Shown here: in pieces, positions 47,564 through 57,306 of the stretch | Layout: each line of letters starts with the position of its first letter | Numbering within the stretch: the first letter of the stretch is position 1 | Origin: Brucella pseudogrignonensis | GTDB lineage: Bacteria > Pseudomonadota > Alphaproteobacteria > Rhizobiales > Rhizobiaceae | Length of the DNA stretch: 64,000 nucleotides | Reading direction: 5' to 3' | NCBI RefSeq assembly: GCF_002252525.1 | Contig: NZ_NNRM01000046.1 | Span: 62,001 to 126,000, forward strand | The notes under the pieces: model-generated | What the model was told of the DNA's origin: nothing | Database searches by the model: none | The model's input: only the letters and a program-made list of their open reading frames with translations | Translations under genes and position numbers: made by a program

Positions 47564-48438
47564 GAATCGTTGTAACCGGGCGCGAAGGACAGGTTGTCCA
47601 GAGTCTTCTGGAGAAAGCATCCCGGCGATCTGATCTGGAAGTGATTGCGCTTGGTCGTCCGGAACTGAATTTGGCGAAACCTGAGGCGGTGCGCAGCGTC
47701 GTTGAGGCGCTCGAGCCCGACCTCGTCGTCTCCGCTGCCGCTTATACTGCTGTCGATCTGGCTGAGGATGAAGCAGAATTGGCGTTCGCGGTAAATGCGG
47801 GAGGCGCTCAAGCAGTTGCGGAAGCAGCAAAGGCTTGTGGTGTTCCTGTCATACACATATCGACTGATTACGTTTTCGCAGGTGATGCCAGCGAACCCTA
47901 TGTGGAAACAGATATTACGGGTCCCCAAGGTGTCTATGGAAGCACCAAGCTTGAAGGTGAGCGTCTGGTTGCGCAAGCCAATCCAAAACACATCATTCTA
48001 AGAACGGCTTGGGTTTACAGCCCTTTCGGCAAGAATTTCGTCAAGACGGTGCTCAAGCTCGCAGAGACGCGCGATGCGCTCTCGGTTGTGTCCGACCAAT
48101 GGGGTAATCCAACCAGTGCACTCGATATCGCCGACGCGATTATCCAAGTAGCGGACCATATGGCGGCAGTGCCTGGCTTCTCCGCTTATGGTGTTTATCA
48201 CTTGGTTGGTACAGGCGACACGAACTGGAGCGGCTTTGCACGCGCTATATTTAATGAGAGTGCCGAATTTGGTGGACCCACGGCTACTGTTACAGACATT
48301 GCAACAGCTGATTATCCGACCAAGGCGGTGCGTCCAGCCAACTCGCGACTGTCGACTGCGAAATTCCAGGAAGTGTTCAACTGGTCTGCGCCTCACTGGC
48401 GATCGTCAATACGGGATGTTGTAACCAGACTGGTTTAG
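47560..48438 (+). CDS. rmlD: dTDP-4-dehydrorhamnose reductase
   Basis: 292 residues; the final step, giving dTDP-L-rhamnose. The N-terminal [14 protein letters not shown] dinucleotide motif, [10 protein letters not shown] and YGSTKLEGE (Tyr-x3-Lys) are present. ATG 47560 overlaps rmlB by 4 bp. It closes the operon; a GC-rich hairpin follows. Confidence 0.95.
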   Translation: MRIVVTGREGQVVQSLLEKASRRSDLEVIALGRPELNLAKPEAVRSVVEALEPDLVVSAAAYTAVDLAEDEAELAFAVNAGGAQAVAEAAKACGVPVIHISTDYVFAGDASEPYVETDITGPQGVYGSTKLEGERLVAQANPKHIILRTAWVYSPFGKNFVKTVLKLAETRDALSVVSDQWGNPTSALDIADAIIQVADHMAAVPGFSAYGVYHLVGTGDTNWSGFARAIFNESAEFGGPTATVTDIATADYPTKAVRPANSRLSTAKFQEVFNWSAPHWRSSIRDVVTRLV

Positions 48439-48445
48439 CGTCTCT

Positions 48446-48464
48446 GGCGGAAATAATTTCCGCC
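48446..48464 (+). terminator. Hairpin after rmlD
   Basis: GGCGGAAA (48446-48453) and TTTCCGCC (48457-48464) form a perfect 8-bp stem with a TAA loop, 8 nt after the rmlD stop. No T-run follows, so termination strength is uncertain. Confidence 0.4.
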
Positions 48465-48870
48465 TATGCCTGCCCCTTGACGGCGTGCGCCAACTGTAGC
48501 ACAAACCTATGACACATTCGGCGATTATGAAAAATGATTTATTGAATTCATTGAGAAATTTGACTTGGCTGGGAATCCAGGCGTCTGACCGAAAATCGCG
48601 ACTTGCCTGATTAGCTCCCGCTAAAATTTGTTAACACTATTCACAAACGAGATATTCTTTATCTCCTACACAGCCGGTTCAAGTGACCTTAAAGGGTGAA
48701 GTTCTTCAAAAGTCTCTAGCGATTGGGAATTTTAGTGCTTCCAACGTAACTAACCGAATATTACCAAGGACACGTTTTGCGTTCAACGGGCCGCTTCAGA
48801 TTTTCAGATGAATAGTAACCTTTCGGCATCTGTCGGCCATTGTGTGGCATCTTTCGCTAAGCTTTCGGCA
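48465..48870. other. Gap between rmlD and the ligase-like gene
   Basis: About 400 bp between converging genes, AT-rich in part; no gene-like frame, RNA or repeat is visible. Confidence 0.5.
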
Positions 48871-50118
48871 TTAATTAATGAGGCGCTTTCGACGCAACGC
48901 CATAATGCGGCGTGATGCTGCTGCATTCAGCGCTGCGAGGAAGAACATCACCGACGAGATCGTAACCTCATGCAGCAATGGATTATGCAACATGCCATAG
49001 CTGCCACAAACCACCACAAAGTAAATCAAGGCTCGGCGCATAGCCCAACTATCGGAGTTGCGCCAAAGATGCACAAAAATCGAGAGGAACGCCGCAAACA
49101 TAAAAAACAATCCGATGATGCCATCGTTCAGCAATTCATCGAGCACAGTATTATGGACGTGGCGAAAACCTTGCATTAGCGAAGCTTGCTCTCCAGCTTG
49201 CGCCCGGACTACGTCCATTTTCGTATAAGCACCAACCCCCGCTATCGGATTCTGCTCGATAACCTTTGCAGCACTCGTCCACATGACTTCGCGGATATCT
49301 GCCGAAATTTTATCTTCCCATTGCGAGCTGTCACCACTGTCGTAGTATTCGACCATCCCCGCAAAACGTTTGGAGATAATATCACCAACAGGTCCTACAA
49401 CGACAAGAGCCGCGAGAGCGGCCACCATGGCTGCATAAGCAGCTCCCTGTTGTCGAATACTAAAGCGTTTGAGGAAGAATATGACTTCGATCGCTGCAAA
49501 AACCGGCAGCACAACAATAACTGCCCGCGTTTCCGACGCCAGAACAGAAACCAAACCCAAAATCAGCCAATGAGGGCCGTTTGGAAGATAGCGATGAGTT
49601 TTGCCAATTGGAATAGCGGCTGAAATAGCTGCCACGCCTGCGACAAAGGCAAAGACCGCCTCATTGCCACCAACACCAATCCGCCCACCCTCAGCGAATA
49701 CAAGGTAAATAACCGCAAGGACGGCCATAATGACACCGACACGCGATCCTAGCACATAGGCCCGAAGAGGGTTCCGAACCAGCAGCATTCCGGGACCTGC
49801 AAAGGCGAATACCGTGATCAAAAGCGTGTAGCCAATTTGTCTGTTGTTAGCGAACGGCTCTCCACGGAACAGAATGAGGCCTAAAGACCAACCAGCATAA
49901 AGTAGAATGAATATGTAGAACTTCTTAGCAAATAGACGGGTCGCTGCGTGACGAGCAAAACTGAGATAGATACCAATGCATGAAAATACAAAAAGAATGA
50001 TTGGGCCCAATCCTAATCGGATGGGCATCGCTGCAGATGCAACGCCTAGAACCCAATGGTCCACCCGCCGGCGGAGAAGAAAAGATTTTTTTAGAAATGC
50101 CACTGATCTCTCTTTCAT
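48871..50118 (-). CDS. O-antigen ligase-like membrane protein (Wzy_C domain)
   Basis: About 415 residues with 10-12 transmembrane segments and a long periplasmic loop (about 240-330) containing FRHVHNTVLDELLNDGIIGL, the conserved His region of the O-antigen ligase/polymerase family. Since the locus uses Wzm/Wzt export, a ligase (WaaL role: joining the finished chain to lipid A-core) is more likely than a Wzy polymerase. Neither possible start has a good ribosome site: ATG 50118 is used here, TTG 50160 adds 14 residues. Confidence 0.75.
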   Translation of the reverse strand: MKERSVAFLKKSFLLRRRVDHWVLGVASAAMPIRLGLGPIILFVFSCIGIYLSFARHAATRLFAKKFYIFILLYAGWSLGLILFRGEPFANNRQIGYTLLITVFAFAGPGMLLVRNPLRAYVLGSRVGVIMAVLAVIYLVFAEGGRIGVGGNEAVFAFVAGVAAISAAIPIGKTHRYLPNGPHWLILGLVSVLASETRAVIVVLPVFAAIEVIFFLKRFSIRQQGAAYAAMVAALAALVVVGPVGDIISKRFAGMVEYYDSGDSSQWEDKISADIREVMWTSAAKVIEQNPIAGVGAYTKMDVVRAQAGEQASLMQGFRHVHNTVLDELLNDGIIGLFFMFAAFLSIFVHLWRNSDSWAMRRALIYFVVVCGSYGMLHNPLLHEVTISSVMFFLAALNAAASRRIMALRRKRLIN

Positions 50119-50632
50119 TGTTTCAGGATTCTTAACAGGGGTTCGACCAGTGACACGCAACTTAAGATGGATTCAATTTAGTCATAATTGCATTAATACA
50201 TTTCCATCAAGACGCAAACCGTTCTATCGTTTTGCCGGCACAGCGTTTATCCTGCCATTGGCTTGTATATACACTGCTTATAATTGCTGCAAAAAATCCT
50301 TACGAGCGAATGTGGCAGCCCGGTTGCGAGTTACGCCAGCGTCGATGTTTCAGCCAACTTTTTTAGAATCTGAACGCGAGCGGTTGGCTCACCGCAGATC
50401 GTACCAAAAACAAAGCTTATATCCACAAGCTTGTCCTGCGCTTGGCTTGGTACTGCTTTAACTCGGTGAAACTAACGCAAAGCTGAGACGAAAATTGGTG
50501 TGGCTTATACCTAGTGCAGTACGATGCCCAAATCTGTCCGGCTTTTAAACGCAAACTAGTGAGGACAACTTACGCAACCAGTGATCTGTGGCAAAACCAT
50601 CAACACGCTGCGTCGATGCTAGCGTAGCTGCG
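50119..50632. other. Gap before the mobile region
   Basis: No supported gene. It should carry the promoter of the ligase-like gene. Several short overlapping frames show no family resemblance. Confidence 0.45.
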
Positions 50633-50839
50633 CTATAACCGGATCGACGTGAGCGTTCCTTCGCGGGAATTCTGATCGCCCCAAGGAGCGGGGACGACAT
50701 TCCCTGGTTTAATTTGCAAGCAGCGCCAACGTCTGCCCATCGCCCACCAACGCGAAATCGGCAGCCTCTCGGTGCCATGCATCAGCCGAACGGGTGGTAG
50801 AAGAAGGCCACGAAGATCAATAGAAAGGGTCATCGACAT
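50633..50839 (-). CDS. Small protein of unknown function
   Basis: 68 residues from ATG 50839, with a strong GGAGG ribosome site 8 nt upstream, which makes real translation likely. The sequence starts SMTLSIDLRGLLLPPVRL and is rich in Trp and Arg in the middle (SRWWAMGRRWRC). I do not recognise a family. It sits near the relaxase gene and may be part of the same element. Confidence 0.45.
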   Translation of the reverse strand: MSMTLSIDLRGLLLPPVRLMHGTERLPISRWWAMGRRWRCLQIKPGNVVPAPWGDQNSREGTLTSIRL

Positions 50840-50972
50840 ATCCGCAACCTCCGTCGCAGATGTGAATCAAAAAGAGATAAAATCCCGCTGAGGCACTCAA
50901 AAAGAGCAACGATATAGTGCCAGAAATTTTACAAATAAAGTGATAAAAATTTATTGAGTTAAACTACTAGTC

Positions 50973-51182
50973 TCACATTCGAATTTGTTCGAATACATTT
51001 CGAGCGAACTCAAACTGTGTGGCTGTCCCACGCCCCATTGAGTCCTTTCTCAAAGTCTCTGTCAGAATGCCGGGTTGAACGATCTGGTCCATCGCTTCAA
51101 GAATTCCACCGCGCGTCATCCCGGTAATTTTTACGACAGATGCGAGTGTCAAGGGCTCGTGTGACTGATTCCTTGTGGGCAT
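50973..51182 (-). CDS. Small helix-turn-helix-like protein divergent from the relaxase
   Basis: 69 residues. The segment LASVVKITGMTRGGILEAMDQI resembles a helix-turn-helix. It is divergently placed from traA, the position occupied in Ti-type plasmids by traC/traD. An inverted repeat (51207-51226) lies in the shared upstream region. No strong ribosome site is visible. Could regulate transfer genes; this is a guess. Confidence 0.4.
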   Translation of the reverse strand: MPTRNQSHEPLTLASVVKITGMTRGGILEAMDQIVQPGILTETLRKDSMGRGTATQFEFARNVFEQIRM

Positions 51183-51206
51183 CGTATTCTGAAGCTGGAA
51201 TTAAAC

Positions 51207-51226
51207 ATACTAGAAAAAGATAGTAT
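51207..51226. promoter_or_regulatory. Inverted repeat in the traA divergent promoter region
   Basis: ATACTA (51207-51212) and TAGTAT (51221-51226) flank an 8-nt spacer. In Ti-type plasmids oriT lies between the divergent traC and traA genes, so this gap is where an origin of transfer or an operator would be expected. I could not identify a known nic sequence. Confidence 0.35.
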
Positions 51227-51368
51227 AATAATCTATATTTTGCAAACGTTGAGGACTGTTTACGACTTAGTCCGTCTTCCGAGAACGGTGCAAGGCGGGG
51301 AGCCGCGATTGGTGTGCGAAGTGATATCCGGCGCTCGCGCGACGTGTGAGGGCAGATTGGAGACTTAC

Positions 51369-54300
51369 GTGACGATGATGTTCATAAGAGCGCAAGTAAT
51401 CAGCAGAGGTGCAGGGCGCAGCGTTGTTTCAGCTGCAGCTTATCGTCATCGCGCCCGAATGTTTGACGAACGGTCTGGAACCTCATTCAGCTTCCGTGAT
51501 GGCACCAACGAACTCAAGCATGAAGAGATAGCACTGCCGGAGGAGATCCCCGCATGGTTAAGATCAGCAGTCGTCGGCAAAAGTGTTACTGCAGCAAGCG
51601 AGGCGTTATGGAATGCCGTCGATGCATATGAGACGCGTGTGGATGCACAACTCGCACGTGAGCTGATCATCGCGCTCCCGGAGGAATTGACGCGGTCGGA
51701 GAACATAGCTCTGGTCCAGGAATTTGTCAGGGATAATCTGACTTCAAAAGGCATGATTGCTGACTGGGTTTATCACGATAAGGACGGCAATCCTCACATC
51801 CACCTAATGACCGCATTGCGACCGCTGACTGAGGATGGATTTGGGCGAAAAAACGTTCCGGTACTGGGGGCGGATGGCAGACCGCTACGTGTCATAAAGC
51901 CGGATCGACCGGATGGGAAGATAGTTTACAAGCTTTGGGCTGGCGACAAGGAGACGATGAAGGCATGGAAGATCGCATGGGCGGAAACAGCCAACCGGTA
52001 TCTCTCGCTTGCTGGCCATGACATTCGTCTTGATGGACGCTCCTATGCCGAACAGGGCCTGGAGGGAATTGCGCAGAAACATATTGGACCGCAGAAAGCG
52101 GCGCTCAAGCGTAAGGGTGTAGAATTGTATTCCAATCCAGCCGAACTTGCCCGTCGGCAAAATATAGTTGATCGGCTCATGGTCAATCCTGGCTTGTTGC
52201 TAAAACAACTCGCCAACGAGCGCTCGACCTTTCATGAAAAGGATATCGCCAGGGTGTTGCACCGTTATGTTGATGATCCATCCGATTATGCCAACATCCG
52301 TGCGCGGTTAATGGCGTTGGACAATCTCGTGTTATTGAAGTCGCAGCAAGTGGATTCGCAGACCGGAAAGGTCACCGAACCCGCAATATTCACTACGCGC
52401 GAAATCCTGCGTATAGAATATGACATGGCGCGCTCTGCGGAGGCCCTTTCAAAGCGCAAGGGGTTTGGGATTGCTGACGCGAGGATTGATAGGGCTGTTC
52501 GGAGCTTTGAAAAGGCTGATCCGAAAAAGCCTTTGGTGCTTTATCGTGAACAGATTGATGCCGTCCGCCATATTCTCGGGGAGAAGGGTATTGCAGCTGT
52601 TGTCGGACTTGCCGGTGCTGGCAAGACGACATTGCTTTGCGTCGCACGCAGTGCCTGGGAAGGGGAGCATCGCCGTGTATTTGGCGCGGCACTTTCCGGC
52701 AAGGCTGCTGAGGGGCTGGAGGATAGTTCCGGCATAAAATCACGAACCCTTGCCTCGTGGGAACATGCCTGGGAGAATGGTCGCGACCTTCTTAAGCAAG
52801 GCGACGTAATGATCGTTGATGAAGCGGGTATGGTATCCTCGCAACAAATGTCGCGTGTGTTGAAGGCGACTGAGAGTGCGGGGGCGAAGGTGGTGCTGGT
52901 CGGCGATGCGATGCAGCTTCAGCCTATCCAGGCGGGGGCTGCTTTCCGGGCAATAACTGAACAAATTGGATTTGCTGAGCTTTCGGATGTTCGCCGTCAG
53001 CGGCAAGTATGGGCACGCGACGCATCAAAACTGCTAGCCCAAGGCAAGATCAGGGAGGGGTTGGAAGCTTATGCAGAGAACGGCCATATATTCGAAGCCA
53101 AGAGACGTAGTGAAGCCATAGAGCGTATCGTTGCCGATTGGAGTGAGGCGCGACAACAGGCAATTACGAAGGCTGCTGCTGAGCGAAATGGGGGATCACT
53201 CCACGGCCACGAAATGCTCGTACTTGCCCATACCAATGAAGATGTAAAGCGGCTTAATTCATCCCTGCGTAATGTGGTGAAGAGGGAAGGCGCGTTAAAG
53301 GATGTTCGAAAATTCCGCACCGAGCGGGGTATCCGCGAGTTTGGCTGTGGGGATCGGATCATTTTTCTTGAAAATTCCCGGTTTTTTGAAAAGCATGCTC
53401 CACACTCTGATCCACAATATGTCAAAAATGGCATGCTTGGAACAGTTGTTTCTACCGGCAACAAACAAGGTTCTCCGCTCCTTACGATCCGTCTGGACGA
53501 TGGGAGCTCGGTGGTCCTCAGTGAAAACAGTTATCGCAATATTGACCATGGTTATGCAGTGACTATCCATAAATCTCAAGGGTCGACAGTTGATCGTGCC
53601 TTTGTGCTCGCAACCGGCATGATGGATCAGCATCTGACCTATGTGTCGATGACCCGCCATCGCGATCGTGCTGATATTTATGCGGCACGAGAAGATTTCG
53701 AAATGAATGCGGAATGGTGGAGGAAATCCCGTGTGGACTATGGATTGGGGATAGCAGGAGAACTGGTTGAAACCGGCTTGGCAAAGTTTGGGCATCAAAA
53801 TGAGCGAAGTGAGCAAAGCCCCTATGCCGATGTGAAGACGAATGACGGGACAGTACATCGGCTCTGGGGCGTCAGCCTGCCCCAGGCACTGTCCGCCGGA
53901 GGCGTATCGGAAGGCGATAAGGTCCTTTTGAAGAAAGATGGCGTTGAAATCGTCAAGGTCAAAATCCCTGTCATAGATAAGGAAACCGGCCAAAAGAGTT
54001 TCGAGGAACGCCAGGTCGAGCGAAACGTTTGGACCGCAAAACAGCTAGAAACTGCAGCATTAAGATTGGCACGAATCGAGCGCGAAAGCCACCGCCCGGA
54101 ACTGTTCGGGCAATTGGTTGAACGGCTCAGTCGCTCTGGTGCGAAAACCACAACGCTCGATTTCGAAAATGACGCTGGTTATCGCGCGCATGCACATGAT
54201 TTTGCCCGCCGGCGTGGTATCGACACGCTTGCCAGAGGTGTAGCGAGCATAGAAGAGCGCGTCGGACAAAAACTGGCGTGGCTTGATAACAAGCGCGGAC

Positions 54301-55262
54301 AAGTGACAAAGCTCTGGGACCGGGCAAATATTGCACTCGGCATGGCGATAGAGGTCGCCAAGAGCATCTCCTATGATGAGAAGCGTTGGCAAACCGAAAT
54401 TCGTGGTGCGCAATCGAATGTTGCTGCAAGAAAAGACCGCTTGGAGATGGCTGCAGCCTCCGACAGACTTGAACCAAGGCATGAAAGATGCGCGATGCCG
54501 CCAATGCTTTCGGGGATCCAACAGTTTAATATACCGCTTGAAGAAGAGGCTCGAAGTAGGGCAGTCGCCATGGCCCAGTATATACAAAATCGCGCAGCGT
54601 TGATTAGAACAGCAGCACAAATTTGGCTTGATCCAGCGGGTGCTGCAAGTCAGATCGAAGATTTAATCCTTAAGGGCATATCTGGCGAGCGGATCGCTGC
54701 GGCTGTCTCAAATGAACCCGAAGCTTACGGCGAACTGCGCGGTTCTGGACGCATAATGCATAAATTATTGGCTGGCGGAAGAGAGCGAAAGAAAGCTATC
54801 AGGGCCGTTAACGAGGCGGAAAGCCGCATTACATCGCTCGCAGCTTTCTACAAAACTGCTCTCGAAAGCAAGCTCGAGGTTATTTCCGAAGAGCGGCGAC
54901 GAATGGGAATTGCCATTCCGGGAATATCGGCGGCGGCTGAAGACACATTGCGTCAACTTTCGGCTGAGATTGAAAGTAAGAACACCAAGATCGACATTGT
55001 CGCAAGCTCATTCGATGCTGGAATCTGGCAGGAATTTACCCGTGTCAGTCGTGCGCTCGATCTCAGGTTCGGGCGAGATGCAATGTTACGCGGTGAGAAG
55101 TCGATCGTCGACGCCATACCTAAACCACAGCGCCCAGCATTTGAAGAGATGCAAAAGCGCCTCAAATTATTGCAGCAGATCGTTCGAATGGGAAACGTTG
55201 GGCAAATAGTTGCGGAGCGCCAGCGTCGAAACCTGGAACGCGGGCAGAGCATTCAGCGCTAA
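51369..55262 (+). CDS. traA: Ti-type conjugative relaxase-helicase TraA (MOBQ)
   Basis: About 1297 residues. The N-terminal MobA/MobL relaxase domain has AQVISRGAGRSVVSAAAYR and the three-His motif region YHDKDGNPHIHLM (His about 143 and 145). The central TraI-like helicase has Walker A GLAGAGKTT near 416, MIVDEAGMVSSQQ and the C-terminal superfamily I motif IHKSQGSTVDRAFVL with YVSMTRHRDRADIY. I prefer GTG 51369 (GGAG at 51358-51361); the frame is open back to 51240. It is intact, but no mating-pair or coupling genes are in the window, so the element could only be mobilised by another system. Confidence 0.88.
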   Translation: MTMMFIRAQVISRGAGRSVVSAAAYRHRARMFDERSGTSFSFRDGTNELKHEEIALPEEIPAWLRSAVVGKSVTAASEALWNAVDAYETRVDAQLARELIIALPEELTRSENIALVQEFVRDNLTSKGMIADWVYHDKDGNPHIHLMTALRPLTEDGFGRKNVPVLGADGRPLRVIKPDRPDGKIVYKLWAGDKETMKAWKIAWAETANRYLSLAGHDIRLDGRSYAEQGLEGIAQKHIGPQKAALKRKGVELYSNPAELARRQNIVDRLMVNPGLLLKQLANERSTFHEKDIARVLHRYVDDPSDYANIRARLMALDNLVLLKSQQVDSQTGKVTEPAIFTTREILRIEYDMARSAEALSKRKGFGIADARIDRAVRSFEKADPKKPLVLYREQIDAVRHILGEKGIAAVVGLAGAGKTTLLCVARSAWEGEHRRVFGAALSGKAAEGLEDSSGIKSRTLASWEHAWENGRDLLKQGDVMIVDEAGMVSSQQMSRVLKATESAGAKVVLVGDAMQLQPIQAGAAFRAITEQIGFAELSDVRRQRQVWARDASKLLAQGKIREGLEAYAENGHIFEAKRRSEAIERIVADWSEARQQAITKAAAERNGGSLHGHEMLVLAHTNEDVKRLNSSLRNVVKREGALKDVRKFRTERGIREFGCGDRIIFLENSRFFEKHAPHSDPQYVKNGMLGTVVSTGNKQGSPLLTIRLDDGSSVVLSENSYRNIDHGYAVTIHKSQGSTVDRAFVLATGMMDQHLTYVSMTRHRDRADIYAAREDFEMNAEWWRKSRVDYGLGIAGELVETGLAKFGHQNERSEQSPYADVKTNDGTVHRLWGVSLPQALSAGGVSEGDKVLLKKDGVEIVKVKIPVIDKETGQKSFEERQVERNVWTAKQLETAALRLARIERESHRPELFGQLVERLSRSGAKTTTLDFENDAGYRAHAHDFARRRGIDTLARGVASIEERVGQKLAWLDNKRGQVTKLWDRANIALGMAIEVAKSISYDEKRWQTEIRGAQSNVAARKDRLEMAAASDRLEPRHERCAMPPMLSGIQQFNIPLEEEARSRAVAMAQYIQNRAALIRTAAQIWLDPAGAASQIEDLILKGISGERIAAAVSNEPEAYGELRGSGRIMHKLLAGGRERKKAIRAVNEAESRITSLAAFYKTALESKLEVISEERRRMGIAIPGISAAAEDTLRQLSAEIESKNTKIDIVASSFDAGIWQEFTRVSRALDLRFGRDAMLRGEKSIVDAIPKPQRPAFEEMQKRLKLLQQIVRMGNVGQIVAERQRRNLERGQSIQR

Positions 55263-55515
55263 ATTTTAATTAAAATAGCATTAGGCATTACGAAGGCATT
55301 GTTCTCGCTGCAATTGGACTATGAAGCCCATTATTCCGATGAATGTGCTTCGGGTGTGTGATTAGAAGTCAATACAATCAATTTAGTGAACCAGCGATCA
55401 AGAAAATCCTGGTTTTTCTTCAGAATAGCCCAGAGAATTTATTTTTTTGTGGGCCAGCGTTTACATATATCTTTGAAAAGCAAAGTTCGCGCTTATCTAG
55501 CGTGTTCAAATCAAG

Positions 55516-55800
55516 TCAACCCTTAGTCCCTGTTTCGCATAGATCTATTCCCGCTAGCAAGAGAAACCAAATACCATGGCACGTTACGAGATCAGAGGCT
55601 TCGACGCGCAGGCGAAGACCGTTCGCGGTTGGACTAAGTATCGCGCGTCCGTCGTCAAATTTTATAATCGTATCGCGGTCTGAAAATTCGACTAATATTA
55701 TGTAAGCCCGGTATTTTTCGCAGAAAAGCTTACTAATCTCCTCGGGTTTCGTTGTTGTGACGAGCGCTTCGGTGTTGTGTTTATATTTTGGATCATTCAT
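55516..55800 (-). CDS. DUF2218-like protein
   Basis: 94 residues from ATG 55800, with GGAG 8 nt upstream. The central part (EKYRAYIILVEFSDRDTIIKF, then DDGRAILSPTANGLRLRVEASD) resembles DUF2218, a small family often near iron-uptake genes. The C-terminal motif HLxRF is missing and replaced by WFLLLAGIDL, so it may be a truncated copy. The flanks 55263-55515 and 55801-56451 show no supported gene. Confidence 0.45.
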   Translation of the reverse strand: MNDPKYKHNTEALVTTTKPEEISKLFCEKYRAYIILVEFSDRDTIIKFDDGRAILSPTANGLRLRVEASDLVTCHGIWFLLLAGIDLCETGTKG

Positions 55801-56451
55801 GAAAAGACTCCAACGCCCTTTTTCCAATAAACGGAAGTTTTGACGGGTTGGAACAGTCAATTGCATATTACGGTGACCGTAAAACGTGAATGATCTTCTT
55901 ATAATACGACGGTCCACGCAACTAATGCATGCTCCAACTACCTATGTGCTTGCTAAGCTATCTCATGGAATAGACATGATGGTATATCCCCTTAATTTCG
56001 GGTATCGTTTCCAAACCCAAGTAAGCTATAGAATTACTCTTCACATTATGTTTGGCAGTACCACTAAGATAGAATTTCTGACCCACCTTGAGGGGCGTCG
56101 ACGCTCCAGTGCAGTGTATATGCCTGCGACTCATAACGAGCGCTGGAAGATTGACGCCACCGATAATCTGGTCGCCCATCGTAATCGCATTGCGCCTAAC
56201 CAGTTGTTGAAGTGGGCGAACTTGCTTCACAGGTTGCATTGGTCGCAACGGCAGCGGTATAGGAGGTTGTCCCTCCCCCGAATAGCTGGTGTTGCAGGGC
56301 TCAGCTGATGGAATCACGGCGTCCCGGCGGCAGTAATAAAATTGAAGGCAGATTGTGAATGGAGTGCATGAATTCGCTAAACCCAAGGAGCCACTGCTGC
56401 ACTTAATCTCGCTGCCGAAGTATGCTTGCGATAAAATCGTTATTCGAGACG
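55801..56451. other. Gap between the DUF2218-like gene and IS427 copy 2
   Basis: Overlapping frames on both strands (55886-56308 plus, 55958-56386 minus) have no recognised domain or clear ribosome site. I see no RNA gene or repeat. Confidence 0.45.
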
Positions 56452-57306
56452 CTACGACGTAGACTCATAAACTAATGCACCAGATGCGGATAGCGATGAG
56501 TTTGACAGCTGCCAGGAAATTGGCGGGGTTCTTGTCGTAACGCGTTGCGATACCGCGATAGTGTTTGATGCGGTTGAAGAACCGCTCGACCAGATTTCTC
56601 TGACGATAAACCCACGGTGAGAACGACAAGACGCCCGTGCGGTTGGATTTGGGTGGAATATTGGCCCATATTTTTTGGTCTGCTGCCGTCTTGCGGATGG
56701 CATCGGTATCATAGGCCTTGTCTGCAAGCAGCGTGCCGCCTTCTTTAACACACGCCATGAGGCCCTCAGCCTGAGAGCAGTCAGCAACCTGGCCACCCGT
56801 CAGGCAAAAATTGATCGGACGGCCTTGCGCATCAACAATTGCGTGGATTTTGCTTGTGAGGCCGCCACGGGAACGTCCCATGCAACCATCGTCGGCATCC
56901 CTTTTTTTCCTGTGGCTCCGTGCTGGTGAACACGGACACAGGTGCTGTCGATCATCACGATGTCACCGTCATAGGCCTCCGAGACGGCCTCCAGTAACCG
57001 ATCCCAGACACCGGCACGTCGCCAGCGAACGAACCGGTTGTAACAGGTCGTTGCAACACCATAGCGTTCAGGGATTTCCGACCACGATGAGCCAGTGCGG
57101 AACCGCCATAGTATGCCATTGAGAACCATGCGATCGTCAACCCGAGGCACACCACGAGGTTTGCTGGGCAACAGCAGCTCAATAATCGACCATTCCCGGT
57201 CTGTCAGCTCATAGCGGCGACGTGACATCAAACACCTCCAATTTTGAGGCCATTTGAATCACTAATCCTTTCAAATAACTAGTCTCTTTATGAGTGTACG
57301 ACCTAG
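56452..57306 (-). mobile_element. IS5 family element of the IS427 group, copy 2 (apparently intact)
   Basis: 855 bp with imperfect ~20-bp inverted ends: CTACGACGTAGACTCATAAA at left, and on the minus strand CTAGGTCGTACACTCATAAA at right. Both reading frames are open and overlap, as normal for the group. It lies in the same orientation as copy 1, about 17.8 kb away. Confidence 0.88.
56465..57228 (-). CDS. IS427-group transposase produced by -1 frameshift (orfA/orfB)
   Basis: OrfA (ATG 57228 to stop 56800) carries the helix-rich N-terminus ELTDREWSIIELLLP and the first catalytic Asp in GDIVMIDSTCVR. OrfB (open to 56465) holds the rest of the DDE domain: GRSRGGLTSKIHAI, LLADKAYDTD (second Asp) and RNLVERFFNRIKHYRG (Glu). 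A slippery heptamer A AAA AAA in the zero frame at 56908-56902 lies where a -1 shift joins the two into one protein of about 254 residues. No mutations are seen, so this copy should be active. Confidence 0.82.

Noticed and set aside
47045-47830. 261-residue minus-strand frame over rmlB/rmlD
   Set aside because: Antisense shadow; both rml genes are clear.
51183-51368. Defined oriT with nic site
   Set aside because: The gap is in the right place, but no known rhizobial or IncQ nic consensus could be matched by eye, so only an inverted repeat is reported.
55886-56308. Overlapping frames of about 140 residues on both strands
   Set aside because: No ribosome site or domain I can recognise on either strand, and neither is favoured over the other.
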